Shown here: in pieces, positions 35,121 through 44,252 of the stretch | How positions within the stretch are numbered: the stretch's first letter is position 1 | Layout: every line of letters begins with the position of its first letter | Assembly: GCA_963663365.2 (NCBI GenBank) | Contig: CAXXIH010000006.1 | Coordinates: forward strand, 62,001 to 126,000 | From: G963663365 sp963663365 | Lineage (GTDB): Bacteria > Hinthialibacterota > Hinthialibacteria > Hinthialibacterales > G963663365 | Reading direction: 5' to 3' | DNA length: 64,000 bases | Program-made: the position numbers and the translations under genes | Notes under the pieces: model-generated | Told to the model about the DNA's origin: nothing | Seen by the model: the letters and a program-made list of their open reading frames with translations, nothing else | Databases searched by the model: none

Positions 35121-35740
35121 TAATCCGCTAACGGATCGAGATCGACGATAAGCTTATAATCCGCTTCACGCCGTGGGGCATAAATCCGTATGTGGTAATC
35201 TCCTGCAGGAAGTTCTTCTTGGATAAAATCGACCGGTCCCATCCCGCCCCGTGCACTGGAATACAGGCGCTCTTCGCCACGATAAAGTTCAATATCTGCA
35301 TCGCCTTTTAGAACATTTAGGATGATTGTAATTCTTCCCGCTGTATTGATTGAAAAAGTATACCAATCTGTTGTATCGAAGCGTCTTTTATCGACGTTGC
35401 TTTCTACTTCGCCATGACCGTTGGTTAAAGCAATTCGTGTCGCACCTTGCCGGGTTGCATCGGCCCCGGATTCTGCATCGGGATTCTTTTGGGGAGCGGT
35501 TACCGGACCTATGATTGCTTGGTTAATTTGAGAAAGATCGTCAGGTACTCCACCGGCCGCTCCCACCACGGCCATAGCCGGACTGCCGGTTGCCATTCCT
35601 TTGGCGGCTCCGGACATGGCCGCGCAACCCGAAAATGTTATTCCAAATACACATAAAAACAAAACACCGGTCAAGATAATCAAGAACCTTTGTGAGGAAA
35701 TCTTCAGACGGAATTTGTTTTGAATTACAGACATAGTCAT
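35117..35740 (-). CDS. Lipoprotein with PPC-like domain
   Basis: A 207-residue lipoprotein: a basic N-terminus, a hydrophobic helix and the lipobox FSGC (about 36-39). A Gly/Ala-rich linker leads to a C-terminal beta-domain with WYTFSINTAGRITIILNVLKG and PAGDYHIRIY motifs, typical of pre-peptidase C-terminal (PPC)-like domains. It probably sits in the envelope. Its stop and that of the opposite glycosidase gene share the tetranucleotide CTAG at 35117-35120. Confidence 0.75.
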   Translation of the reverse strand: MTMSVIQNKFRLKISSQRFLIILTGVLFLCVFGITFSGCAAMSGAAKGMATGSPAMAVVGAAGGVPDDLSQINQAIIGPVTAPQKNPDAESGADATRQGATRIALTNGHGEVESNVDKRRFDTTDWYTFSINTAGRITIILNVLKGDADIELYRGEERLYSSARGGMGPVDFIQEELPAGDYHIRIYAPRREADYKLIVDLDPLADY

Positions 35741-35800
35741 TTATCTATGTTACCATATTTATTGAGGGGAATACTCCATTAGGAATTTGAGGTATGCGAT

Positions 35801-36358
35801 ATGGTACGCCGCCATACCGGCTTTACGTTGATCGAATTGCTGATTGTTGTTGCCATCATTGGCATTTTGGCTGCGATTGCCGTCCCCAATTTTATGAATG
35901 CACGAATCCGAGCCACTGTGGCCAAAGTACAGGCTGATTCCAAGGGGCTCGGGGAAGCCTACACCATGTATCGGCTGGATAATAGCAAGTGGCCGCCGCA
36001 TATTGATGGCGATCCCGCGCAGCACCGTTTTGTTACTTCACCGGTAGCCTATTTTTCAACTTCGGTCTACGATCCATTCCAGAAGGGTGTGGCTCATGCC
36101 GAAGTGGAAGAATTGCAGAACACAATGTACCAATATCATATGGAGCCGGTTGGACCGTGGGTTCTTCAATGGTTTTTGCCGAACCGGGACCGTTATCGCA
36201 GTTTTGTAAATGAAGCGGAAGGTTCTGCCTATGGTGTCCAGTCATTTGGCCCCAACCGCAGATTTGATCGCAGCGAACTCTATAACTCAAGCAATGGTTT
36301 GCGCAGCAAGGGTGATATGTACCGGCTTGTATCCGGAAAATACACATACGGGGGTTAG
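35801..36358 (+). CDS. Type II/IV pseudopilin (prepilin-type cleavage/methylation)
   Basis: A 185-residue pseudopilin. The short leader MVRRHTG is followed by the prepilin peptidase site G/FTLIELLIVVAIIG and the conserved hydrophobic helix with Glu at +5. The globular part has a second motif, MYRLDNSKWPPH, and a C-terminal SFGPNR segment in place of the GspG calcium site. GAGGT lies seven bases before the start. It is the first of two tandem paralogues; the remaining secretion genes (secretin, ATPase, peptidase) are not in the window. Confidence 0.9.
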   Translation: MVRRHTGFTLIELLIVVAIIGILAAIAVPNFMNARIRATVAKVQADSKGLGEAYTMYRLDNSKWPPHIDGDPAQHRFVTSPVAYFSTSVYDPFQKGVAHAEVEELQNTMYQYHMEPVGPWVLQWFLPNRDRYRSFVNEAEGSAYGVQSFGPNRRFDRSELYNSSNGLRSKGDMYRLVSGKYTYGG

Positions 36359-36457
36359 CGGTTTTCCCCAATTTCCTCTAGAAGTTGTTTTGCATCTGCT
36401 GTAATTCAATAACCCAGCGAAAGTTATTTAGATTAATTTTTAGTCTGAGAGTGCAGC

Positions 36458-37015
36458 ATGAAACGAAATCTCAATCTTTTGGATTTTGGTAGTGGGTTTA
36501 CTCTAATCGAACTGCTGATTGTCGTTGCTATTATTGGGATATTGGCCGCGATTGCAGTTCCGAATTTTCTCAATGCGCAGGTACGGGCCAAATTGGCTGC
36601 TTATCAATCGGACAGCAGAAATCTTGGTCAGGCCTATCAGATGTATAAACTGGATAATAATGAGTGGCCGCCGCATATTGATACGGATCCCGCACAACAC
36701 CGGTTTGTCACATCTCCTGTCGCCTATATGGCTTCATCTGTCTATGATCCATTCCAAAAAGGGCTAACCACGGCGGAAGTGCCTGAAGTTGTCAATACGC
36801 AAAATCAATATCACATGGAGCCGGCGGAACTTCCATACCAATGGTTTTCAAGCACAAAACAGCGCTACCCGCAATTCTATGAAGAACTGAAAAAATGCAC
36901 GTACACAGTGCTGTCCTTCGGTCCCGACCGTGCTTGGCAGGGCACCGAACTTTATGACGGCAGCAACGGGATTAATAGTGCAGGAGATCTATTTCTGCCG
37001 GTTTATGGAAAATGA
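36458..37015 (+). CDS. Type II/IV pseudopilin, tandem paralogue
   Basis: A 185-residue paralogue of the preceding gene, with a longer leader (MKRNLNLLDFGSG) before the same G/FTLIELLIVVAIIG cleavage site. The shared blocks LDNNEWPPH and DPAQHRFVTSPVAY are almost unchanged, while the C-terminal third differs, as expected for subunits with distinct positions or partners. It lies 99 bp after the first copy. Confidence 0.9.
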   Translation: MKRNLNLLDFGSGFTLIELLIVVAIIGILAAIAVPNFLNAQVRAKLAAYQSDSRNLGQAYQMYKLDNNEWPPHIDTDPAQHRFVTSPVAYMASSVYDPFQKGLTTAEVPEVVNTQNQYHMEPAELPYQWFSSTKQRYPQFYEELKKCTYTVLSFGPDRAWQGTELYDGSNGINSAGDLFLPVYGK

Positions 37016-37056
37016 ACCGATAGGCTGTTTCAACGAGTTTCTTTTTTATACGAGTA

Positions 37057-37887
37057 CTATTTTCTTCGGATAAAGGGGAGCAATCGAAGACCAAATAATT
37101 CCCACGCTTTCCACAATGCGTAACCGGCGAGAATGATAGAAGCGGTTCCCGCCCCGCAGGCGATCATCCATTTCCGTTCATAAAGAGCCAACCACGCGAA
37201 CAACAAGCTAATAACAGCCCCAAATCCGGCTCGGCGAAGCGGCAACTCGCGATCCCGCAATGCGGTGATGTGTTCGGCCGCGATGTCATCCAACCTGCAA
37301 GCCTCATCGTAGGAAATCCTTTCCCGGTATTTCGAGAGCAAGAGATGAGTCTGCATCATGCCGCTTTGGTGAGGACGCCGTTCCAAGTTGCGGCATAACA
37401 CTGTGAAAATATTATGCCTGTCATGCGGGAAACGCCCCGATTCCGCGAGAAGACAGAATGCTTTGTGGTAGTTCCATTCCCGGGCATAGGCCTTTGCCAG
37501 CCGTTCGGCCACGATACGGGCGGATGGCCATGCGCCATGGCAACCGGCTAAGTAACGGCGTACGTTGCCTTCTCCCGTTTCTGCCATTTGGCTGGCGCGT
37601 TCCAACATTTTTTGTTCGATCTCTTTGGGAACGGAATCAGAAGGTATATAGCGGTGGTGGTGGACCAGTTTTGACCGTCCCACTTCACCTTCCGGTAGTG
37701 CCGTACAGGTCATCTCAAACCGATTCGGCCCCATACGCTGACATTGGAGATGGAAACGGTATGGTATGCCCTGGATGCGGCGTTTGAACTCCTCCTCTTT
37801 TCCAGCGAGAGCAGGAATGGCTTCATCTCCACGCCGTGTCCAGCGTTCGAGGCTTTCGCGCAGCACATCTTCTACGTGCTTAACCAT
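37057..37887 (-). CDS. Hypothetical protein with C-terminal membrane helices
   Basis: A 276-residue protein. The N-terminal ~215 residues are soluble, basic and helical, with a Cys-containing middle (YHKAFCLLAESGRF) and repeat-like helices. Two hydrophobic helices (about 220-236 and 242-260) end the protein, so it is likely tail-anchored with the soluble part in the cytoplasm. It is divergent from pcrA. No family recognised. Confidence 0.55.
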   Translation of the reverse strand: MVKHVEDVLRESLERWTRRGDEAIPALAGKEEEFKRRIQGIPYRFHLQCQRMGPNRFEMTCTALPEGEVGRSKLVHHHRYIPSDSVPKEIEQKMLERASQMAETGEGNVRRYLAGCHGAWPSARIVAERLAKAYAREWNYHKAFCLLAESGRFPHDRHNIFTVLCRNLERRPHQSGMMQTHLLLSKYRERISYDEACRLDDIAAEHITALRDRELPLRRAGFGAVISLLFAWLALYERKWMIACGAGTASIILAGYALWKAWELFGLRLLPFIRRK

Positions 37888-37976
37888 GATTGGAACGTAT
37901 CACGCATAGCGCGCCGGGGAAGGAAACAACGACGCTTAGGGAAAGCCGCTTTTGCTTTGCCGGTGATTTAAAGATT

Positions 37977-40217
37977 ATGACTGAACAGTTTGAGAATGAC
38001 CTACAGGCCGCGTTTCGGGCGGAATTGAATGATCCTCAATACGAAGCCGTGACATGCGAAGGCGGGCCGATGCTGGTTCTGGCCGGCGCGGGAAGCGGCA
38101 AGACGCGGGTAATTACCTATCGTATCGCCTATTTGATTCGCGTCCTTAAGATCAAGCCGTGGCGGATTTTGGCGGTTACCTTCACCAATAAGGCCGCGGG
38201 TGAAATGCGGCATCGTGTCGAACAGCTATTGGGTGGCTCGGCGCGTCAGGTTTGGCTGGGGACATTTCATAGCACCTGCGTTCGTATTTTGCGCAAAGAA
38301 ATAACGCGTTTGGGATATCCACAGGAGTTTGTGATTTATGATCGTGCCGATCAGTTAGCAGTTCTTAGGCGGTGTTTAAAGGCACTTAATTTCTCTGAAA
38401 AGGAGATGAAGCCCAATGCGGCTTTGTCACAAATTTCAAAAGCGAAACAACGCCTGCTCACTCCGGCGGAATATTCGTTGGATCCGGGCGGCGATTGGCA
38501 GGAAGCCGTAGGGCGGGTTTATGAGCTGTATCAAGATACTCTGTATGAAAATGGAGCGGTTGATTTCGACGATTTGTTGATGCTGGTTGTTAAACTCTTT
38601 CGGGATAACAGCGATTTGGCCCGGGAATACAGCGAACGGTTTGACCATATTTTGGTCGATGAATACCAAGACACCAACCTTGCGCAATATTTGATCGTGC
38701 GCGAATTGGCAAAAGCCAGCGGGAATATCTGTGTTGTGGGGGATGATGATCAGTCGATCTACAGCTGGCGCGGGGCGATGATTGAAAACATTTTAGGATT
38801 TGAGAGGGATTGGAAAGAAACCCAGGTTATCCGTCTCGAACAAAATTACCGCTCAACAGCGCATATTCTGAATGCGGCGGGCGGATTGATCCAATTCAAT
38901 AAGAACCGCAAACGGAAGAAACTCTGGACAGATGGTGACGATGGAGAACGGGTCAAAATTGTTGGTGTACCCGAGGACGCAGGAGAAGCGCATTGGGTGG
39001 CGCAACGTGTTAAAGAATTGCGTACGCAGAAGCATTATCGTTATGCCGACTTCGCCGTGTTCTATCGCACAAACGCGCAGTCCCGTTCTTTTGAGCAGGC
39101 GTTTAACCAGCAAGGTATTCCGCATGTTGTCATTGGTGGGACAGCATTTTACGAGCGCAAAGAGGTTAAGGATTTACTGGCCTATTTACGGTTAATTGTC
39201 AGCCCCGGCGACCGTGTGGCTTTTGAACGGATTGTGAATGTTCCCCGCCGAGGTGTGGGCGGCAAAAGTCTGCAAGTGATTTTTGAGTTTTCAAACCGAA
39301 TGGGGATTCCAATTGTCGAGGCGGCCTATCAAGCCGAACGTTGCGATGGAATCACGGCTGCTGCGTGCAAGGGGCTGTGTGCTTTTGGAAGCATGATATC
39401 CGCTTGGCGTGAGGATTCCGTTACCGAGCCGGTGATGAAATTGCTGGAGCGTGTGCTTAAGGAATCCGGCTACCAAACTATGCTTGAAGAAGATCGGGAT
39501 CCGCAAGCTGAAGCACGTTTAGAGAATATCAAGGAGTTGGTTTCAGCTGTAGTAGAAGCGGCCGACGCCATGCAAGAAGAAGCGCCCGAACCGCTCTCCA
39601 CATTTGAAGTGTTTGCCACTTTCTTAAATGATATCGCGCTGGTCACTGATGTCGATAACTTGAAAGGGGAAGACCGTGTCGCACTAATCACGTTGCATAG
39701 CGCCAAGGGGCTGGAATTTCCCGTGGTGTTTTTGACCGGATTTGAAGAAGGTTTGATTCCGCATAACAATGCTATCAATGCCCGTGATACAAAATCAGCA
39801 GTCGAAGAAGAACGGCGGCTTTGTTATGTAGGCATGACCCGGGCTATGCATATTCTGTATTTGATCTATGCGCATACACGGATGATTTTTGGCCGCAGCC
39901 AAATGTCGATGACTTCAAGTTTTCTAAATGAAATCCCTAGAGAGCATGTGGAGCATTTGGCACTCGAATCGGGATACGCGCCTGAATCGAGATTGGGTGT
40001 ACAAACCTATAGCCATCAAAGCCTATTCGACAGCGGCTCATCCCGTTCCGTGCATCTTAATTTTAGCGCCGGAGATACAGTCCATCATCGTACCTTTGGT
40101 TTGGGCGTCGTGTTAGAAGTCAGAGCCCAAAACGGCGATGCCAAAGTAGATGTCGATTTTCAAAATGTGGGTAAAAAGACACTGCTGCAGAGTTTTGCAA
40201 AATTAAAGAAGGTCTGA
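37977..40217 (+). CDS. pcrA: ATP-dependent DNA helicase PcrA/UvrD
   Basis: A 746-residue superfamily 1 3'-5' helicase used in repair and in removing stalled complexes. Walker A GAGSGKT is at residues 37-43; motifs TFTNKAAGEM, VDEYQDTN, GDDDQSIYSWRGA, LEQNYRS, LHSAKGLEF and VGMTRA follow in the normal order. The C-terminal end carries a Tudor-like segment (VHHRTFGLGVVLEV), as in PcrA proteins that bind RNA polymerase. The frame is open upstream to 37890, but ATG 37977 matches the family start. Confidence 0.93.
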   Translation: MTEQFENDLQAAFRAELNDPQYEAVTCEGGPMLVLAGAGSGKTRVITYRIAYLIRVLKIKPWRILAVTFTNKAAGEMRHRVEQLLGGSARQVWLGTFHSTCVRILRKEITRLGYPQEFVIYDRADQLAVLRRCLKALNFSEKEMKPNAALSQISKAKQRLLTPAEYSLDPGGDWQEAVGRVYELYQDTLYENGAVDFDDLLMLVVKLFRDNSDLAREYSERFDHILVDEYQDTNLAQYLIVRELAKASGNICVVGDDDQSIYSWRGAMIENILGFERDWKETQVIRLEQNYRSTAHILNAAGGLIQFNKNRKRKKLWTDGDDGERVKIVGVPEDAGEAHWVAQRVKELRTQKHYRYADFAVFYRTNAQSRSFEQAFNQQGIPHVVIGGTAFYERKEVKDLLAYLRLIVSPGDRVAFERIVNVPRRGVGGKSLQVIFEFSNRMGIPIVEAAYQAERCDGITAAACKGLCAFGSMISAWREDSVTEPVMKLLERVLKESGYQTMLEEDRDPQAEARLENIKELVSAVVEAADAMQEEAPEPLSTFEVFATFLNDIALVTDVDNLKGEDRVALITLHSAKGLEFPVVFLTGFEEGLIPHNNAINARDTKSAVEEERRLCYVGMTRAMHILYLIYAHTRMIFGRSQMSMTSSFLNEIPREHVEHLALESGYAPESRLGVQTYSHQSLFDSGSSRSVHLNFSAGDTVHHRTFGLGVVLEVRAQNGDAKVDVDFQNVGKKTLLQSFAKLKKV

Positions 40218-40270
40218 GATCGTAAGGGCGGAGAAACCTTCTTGTCTTTCCGGAATAGTGTTACCAGGCT

Positions 40271-40296
40271 CTATTATGACGATTTTGTTATAATAG
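40271..40296 (+). promoter_or_regulatory. Promoter with overlapping inverted repeat
   Basis: A perfect -10 hexamer, TATAAT (40289-40294), lies within the right arm of a 10-bp inverted repeat (CTATTATGAC 40271-40280, GTTATAATAG 40287-40296; nine of ten positions pair). No good -35 is seen at the standard spacing, suggesting activator dependence or weak basal transcription. The repeat could be an operator for the sialidase-like gene. Confidence 0.5.
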
Positions 40297-40324
40297 GGAA
40301 TCATTTTCCCGTGGAGTTTTTGTT

Positions 40325-41527
40325 ATGAAAAAAGTTATTCTTGCGGCTTTCGCGTTCTTATTGCCTTTGGTCTGCGGTTCGGAGCCTTTTTATGAGGACG
40401 AGCTGATTTTTCCGCTCGAGCATTGGCATAACCATTCGTCTTGTATTGTTGAGCAACCAAATGGTGATCTTTTGGTGTGTTGGTTCCATGGATCGGGCGA
40501 GCGTAAGGAAGATGACGTGGCGATTTATGGTGCGCGTAAGGTGCGGGGCGCGGATGGGTGGCATGGACCGTTTATTATGGCCGATACACCCGAGTTTCCG
40601 GATACAAACTGCTGCATGATTATCGATCCATCAGGTAAACTGTGGATGTTTTGGCCGACAATCATTGCCAACCTATGGGAAACGGCGCTTTTAAAAATTC
40701 GCACTTCGACCGACTATCAGGACGATGTGGACCAGCCACCACATTGGGATTGGCAAGAAATCCTTCATGTAAAACCAAGCGAAGCGTTTGCCGATCATGT
40801 TAATCAGGCCCTGGATGCCTATGTGACTGCCAATCCGCCTACTGATCCCCGTGCGAAAGAATATATAGCCGATATTCGAGAGAAAGCCGCGGATAAGTAT
40901 TTCCGGCGTATGGGGTGGATGACGCGGGCTCATCCCACAATTCTCTCCTCGGGCCGGATGATTGTTCCAATGTATTCAGATGGTTACAGTTTTTCATTGA
41001 TGGCAATCACGGATGACTGGGGGGAATCTTGGAAGTTTTCGAATCCACTTGTGGGTGCAGGCAATATCCAGCCAAGCATTGTCTGTAAAAAGGACGGAAC
41101 CTTGGTTGCTGCCATGCGTGACAATGGCCCGCCACCCAAAAGGATTCAGATCAGTGAATCAAAAGACGATGGCCTGACTTGGGGGGCCGTTTCGGACTAT
41201 TTCCTGCCCAATCCCGGCGCCGGTCTGGAATGGATCGCACTCGATAACGGCGAGTGGGTGATGATTTATAACGATACCGAAGAAGGCCGTCACAGCCTGG
41301 CACTTTCGGTTTCCGACGATGAGGGCAAGACGTGGAAGTGGACCCGGCATCTGGAAAAGGACGAGCCGGGTGGTGATTCGTATTCATACCCTTCAATCAT
41401 CCAGGCCCGTGATGGAAGCTTGCACGCCACCTATAGCCACCACGGATCACGGGAGAAATTCGGCGAAGACCGTAAAAGCATTCAATACGCGCATTTCAAT
41501 TTAGAGTGGATCAAAAAGGGTGATTGA
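40325..41527 (+). CDS. Exported sialidase-like (BNR-repeat) protein
   Basis: A 400-residue protein with a signal peptide ending near residue 19 (LVCGSE). The mature part is a beta-propeller of the Sialidase_2/BNR type, with Asp-box motifs TDDWGESWKF, SKDDGLTW and SDDEGKTWKW. The family includes exo-sialidases and related glycan-active proteins; the catalytic set was not fully confirmed here. GGAG lies eight bases before the start and an inverted repeat covers the -10. Confidence 0.8.
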   Translation: MKKVILAAFAFLLPLVCGSEPFYEDELIFPLEHWHNHSSCIVEQPNGDLLVCWFHGSGERKEDDVAIYGARKVRGADGWHGPFIMADTPEFPDTNCCMIIDPSGKLWMFWPTIIANLWETALLKIRTSTDYQDDVDQPPHWDWQEILHVKPSEAFADHVNQALDAYVTANPPTDPRAKEYIADIREKAADKYFRRMGWMTRAHPTILSSGRMIVPMYSDGYSFSLMAITDDWGESWKFSNPLVGAGNIQPSIVCKKDGTLVAAMRDNGPPPKRIQISESKDDGLTWGAVSDYFLPNPGAGLEWIALDNGEWVMIYNDTEEGRHSLALSVSDDEGKTWKWTRHLEKDEPGGDSYSYPSIIQARDGSLHATYSHHGSREKFGEDRKSIQYAHFNLEWIKKGD

Positions 41528-41578
41528 TCCCCGACAGTTGTGGAAATCTAAATCTCGGATGAGCCGGTCTTTTGCATT

Positions 41579-43150
41579 TCAGGCCGGTTCATCTTCAAAG
41601 GCGTAAGATTTGCACACGCGTATTCGAGAATCTTCAACAGCACCTCCCACAGTGAAGTGATAGATCACTTCATAACCGGTCGGCAGGTCAAGAAAACGAT
41701 TCACATCGTCATCGAAAAATGCGCCGATGCCCGTTCCCTGAATTCCAACGGCTTCCGCGCCGAGGTACAGACCTTGGCCGATTATCCCGCTTTCGATATG
41801 GGCGGCCCGGTAACCGCGCTGTCCAAAACGGATATATGCTCTATTTAAATCTGCAATCATCGAGAGGGCGAATGCGGAATGGCTGGCGATGTTTTGCCCC
41901 AGCGAAAGGCTTGCCGCTGTGGAGCGGGCATCTCCCTCGGCTTGTAACACCAAGGCATGCTTATCGCGGTCGTAATAATAGACACCGGATTCGACACCCT
42001 TAACACGATGCAAATAGAGGAATAAGTGGATTAGAAACTCACCGCCGGAACCGTGGTGGAATCCGGCGATATCGCCATGTGGACTTTCTGTGGCACGGTA
42101 AAGAATCGCGCCCAGTTCCTGGACCGTGATCCCGGTTTTGCCATCGAAATCGACACCGGAGCGCCTGCGCCGGATGAGTGTCCACAGATCGTCCGTTGCC
42201 CGTAAATTGTGATCAAGCGGCAGAGTTGTGCCGGTACGGAGCGGGCCGGGATTGGAGTTTGTCTCAATTGATAAAGATGAAGCCATGCCGCGAGTCGCCT
42301 CATACACATCCGCGATAGATTGATAATGAATTGTCTCCGGGGATAGCGCGTTGGGAGTGCCTATGAATTGCAGGCTCGGTTGTGACGAATCGACTGCGGT
42401 TAATGGAATTTGGCCGTCTTTTCCGCTTTCAGTGGCGATTAGGATTCCGGGATTTTCATCGGTGTTGCTCAGTCCAAAGAGCGCGGCGATTTTTAAATCG
42501 TCAAAAATGTGACGATACGTGGGGTTATATCCAAGACCCCTAAGCGCTTCAAAAATAGACGATACTGCATGACCGAGATCGTGATGGCAGTAGCGAAAAG
42601 CCCGGTCACGGTATTTCCAGGCCTCGCGCCAGAAAATCGAAGTCAAAAGAATCGTTAGGGTTGAGGCCGGTATTTCGCTGTTTCTATGAAGACTTTGGAG
42701 CAGATGGCTAACATCACCCTTTGCTCTCTGTTCCAATACAAAATCGTTTACCCGGAAATGATAGACGCCGTCTTCCAGGTCTTCGAAGCCTTTGGCAATC
42801 AGATGAGTTTCGGTGGGGTGAAGATTGCCGGAAGATGGATTCACGCGTAATGACCAACGCGCGCCTTGAGCGGGGACTTCTTTCCATGCCGAAATTGCCA
42901 TGGAGTAATAGAGAAATTGGGACAGACGCATTAGTGTCCAGGGCGCTGTTTTGGGGTATTCCGGCTGGAAATAATCGAGGGGCTGCGGTCTATTAGGTTT
43001 GGGCAAGGCGATTTCCGGACATCCCTCATAACGCCGGAATGGCTCGGGTTGATTGTCCCAATCCAGATACCATTGCGAATTGTAGAGCTTTGCCACGGTG
43101 TGTTTGGTGGATTGGTGGTATCGATAGGATGGAGTCTCTTGGAATCTCAT
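41579..43150 (-). CDS. Double-domain SagB-type dehydrogenase (nitroreductase fold)
   Basis: A 523-residue FMN-type oxidoreductase with two nitroreductase-like halves. The first covers about residues 70-250 (RVNPSSGNLHPTETHLI, GVYHFRVNDF) and the second about 330-515 (RRRRSGVDFDGKTG, GVYYYDRDKHALVLQAEGD, IGQGLYLGAEAVGIQGTGIG). SagB enzymes oxidise azolines to azoles in ribosomal peptides, usually beside a YcaO gene. Neither YcaO nor a precursor peptide is visible, so this may be one of the stand-alone double SagB proteins of unknown role. Confidence 0.82.
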   Translation of the reverse strand: MRFQETPSYRYHQSTKHTVAKLYNSQWYLDWDNQPEPFRRYEGCPEIALPKPNRPQPLDYFQPEYPKTAPWTLMRLSQFLYYSMAISAWKEVPAQGARWSLRVNPSSGNLHPTETHLIAKGFEDLEDGVYHFRVNDFVLEQRAKGDVSHLLQSLHRNSEIPASTLTILLTSIFWREAWKYRDRAFRYCHHDLGHAVSSIFEALRGLGYNPTYRHIFDDLKIAALFGLSNTDENPGILIATESGKDGQIPLTAVDSSQPSLQFIGTPNALSPETIHYQSIADVYEATRGMASSLSIETNSNPGPLRTGTTLPLDHNLRATDDLWTLIRRRRSGVDFDGKTGITVQELGAILYRATESPHGDIAGFHHGSGGEFLIHLFLYLHRVKGVESGVYYYDRDKHALVLQAEGDARSTAASLSLGQNIASHSAFALSMIADLNRAYIRFGQRGYRAAHIESGIIGQGLYLGAEAVGIQGTGIGAFFDDDVNRFLDLPTGYEVIYHFTVGGAVEDSRIRVCKSYAFEDEPA

Positions 43151-43284
43151 GGCCGCGTTGCAGTGGCTCCTTCTCTAGAAAAGAGATACCCAAGAATACT
43201 CCTAAGACCTAGATCTGTGGCAGCATTCCACCTTGAGAATGAATTTCCTTGACATCGGTGGGGGGTTATGAGTATGGTTTTCTC

Positions 43285-43473
43285 ATGCTCGATAGACTGT
43301 ATAAGCTTCTAAAGAGAAAACCCCGGCGTGTCGAGCTCGAATGGTATGAATTCGATCCGCAGGTTTTGCAGCCCGGCTTAGAGCGAAGTTTTGGGCTCCC
43401 GGCCCGCCGTCCCTCATCCAAACAGAACCGCAAAGTATCCCGTAAACAACAAGACCGCGCCCAGCAGCCCTAG
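43285..43473 (+). CDS. Small basic hypothetical protein
   Basis: A possible 62-residue protein with a helical, charged N-terminus (MLDRLYKLLKRKPRRVELEW) and a basic, Gln-rich tail. The frame is open 12 codons further upstream. No ribosome-binding site is convincing. It could be a chance ORF. Confidence 0.35.
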   Translation: MLDRLYKLLKRKPRRVELEWYEFDPQVLQPGLERSFGLPARRPSSKQNRKVSRKQQDRAQQP

Positions 43474-43506
43474 CCTGCCTGATTTTCAACAGCGGTTCCG
43501 AATAAT

Positions 43507-44118
43507 TCACTTTTCTTCTTTATTTTTGTTTTCTGCGTTTAGCCGTTCTCGCGCTCCTGTCCACTGCATGAAAGCGAGTCCGCCGTCATTAATGATTTCA
43601 TCGTAGACAATCACTTCTTTTTCGACATCGAATATAATATCGGAACCCACCACACGCCCCCACCAAACCCGGATGTAGACGAGCTTCTCATTGATCCATT
43701 GGACCCGCAGACCAAAATTTGTCAGGTGGTCCTTCAGCATAATTTTGATGAGATATTCTTTTTCGTTGAAGACATAAAGGGGAACATCGGCTATTTCAGT
43801 CGAGAAACTGGCGCCTGGGTTTGGTTTATCCCACTTCTTATATCCATGCTCAGGATCGAATCCTATCCAATAGGCTTTATTGGGTGATGGGACTTTCGCA
43901 CGGCACGAGATATCCTGCGTGACGCGGGATATTTTGACACCAGGTTCGGTGCTACCTGATTCGCTGTTTTGCACGGAAGGTGTGAAGAAAATTCGCGGCT
44001 CTTTCCAACGGTCAGGGGTTGTATGGAAAGTATCATCCGAATATGCAAATCCGGCTGTTGTGGTGAGAAGCACTGTTAGAAAGAAGCGGTGCACGTAGAG
44101 GAAGTTTTTTTGATTCAT
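43507..44118 (-). CDS. Exported protein of unknown function
   Basis: A 203-residue protein with a signal peptide ending near TAGFAYS (about residue 27) and a beta-rich mature part (LYVFNEKEYLIKIML, RVQWINEKLVYIRVWW). The last residues are highly charged (RERLNAENKNKEEK). GGAGG sits six bases before the start. No family recognised; a periplasmic location is inferred. Confidence 0.65.
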   Translation of the reverse strand: MNQKNFLYVHRFFLTVLLTTTAGFAYSDDTFHTTPDRWKEPRIFFTPSVQNSESGSTEPGVKISRVTQDISCRAKVPSPNKAYWIGFDPEHGYKKWDKPNPGASFSTEIADVPLYVFNEKEYLIKIMLKDHLTNFGLRVQWINEKLVYIRVWWGRVVGSDIIFDVEKEVIVYDEIINDGGLAFMQWTGARERLNAENKNKEEK

Positions 44119-44252
44119 TTGACGCCTCCAGAGGGAAGATGCCTACTGGATGTCAAACGACTCGGTGTCTACTTCAGTTACGTCTAGATTCTGAATTAAG
44201 ATGCCTGCCGCTTTGACGGTGTTTGGCAATTGCGGCAGAGGGGTGATGGGCT

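Noticed and set aside
35801..37015. A type II secretion operon
   Set aside because: Only two pseudopilins are present; no secretin, ATPase or prepilin peptidase lies in the window.
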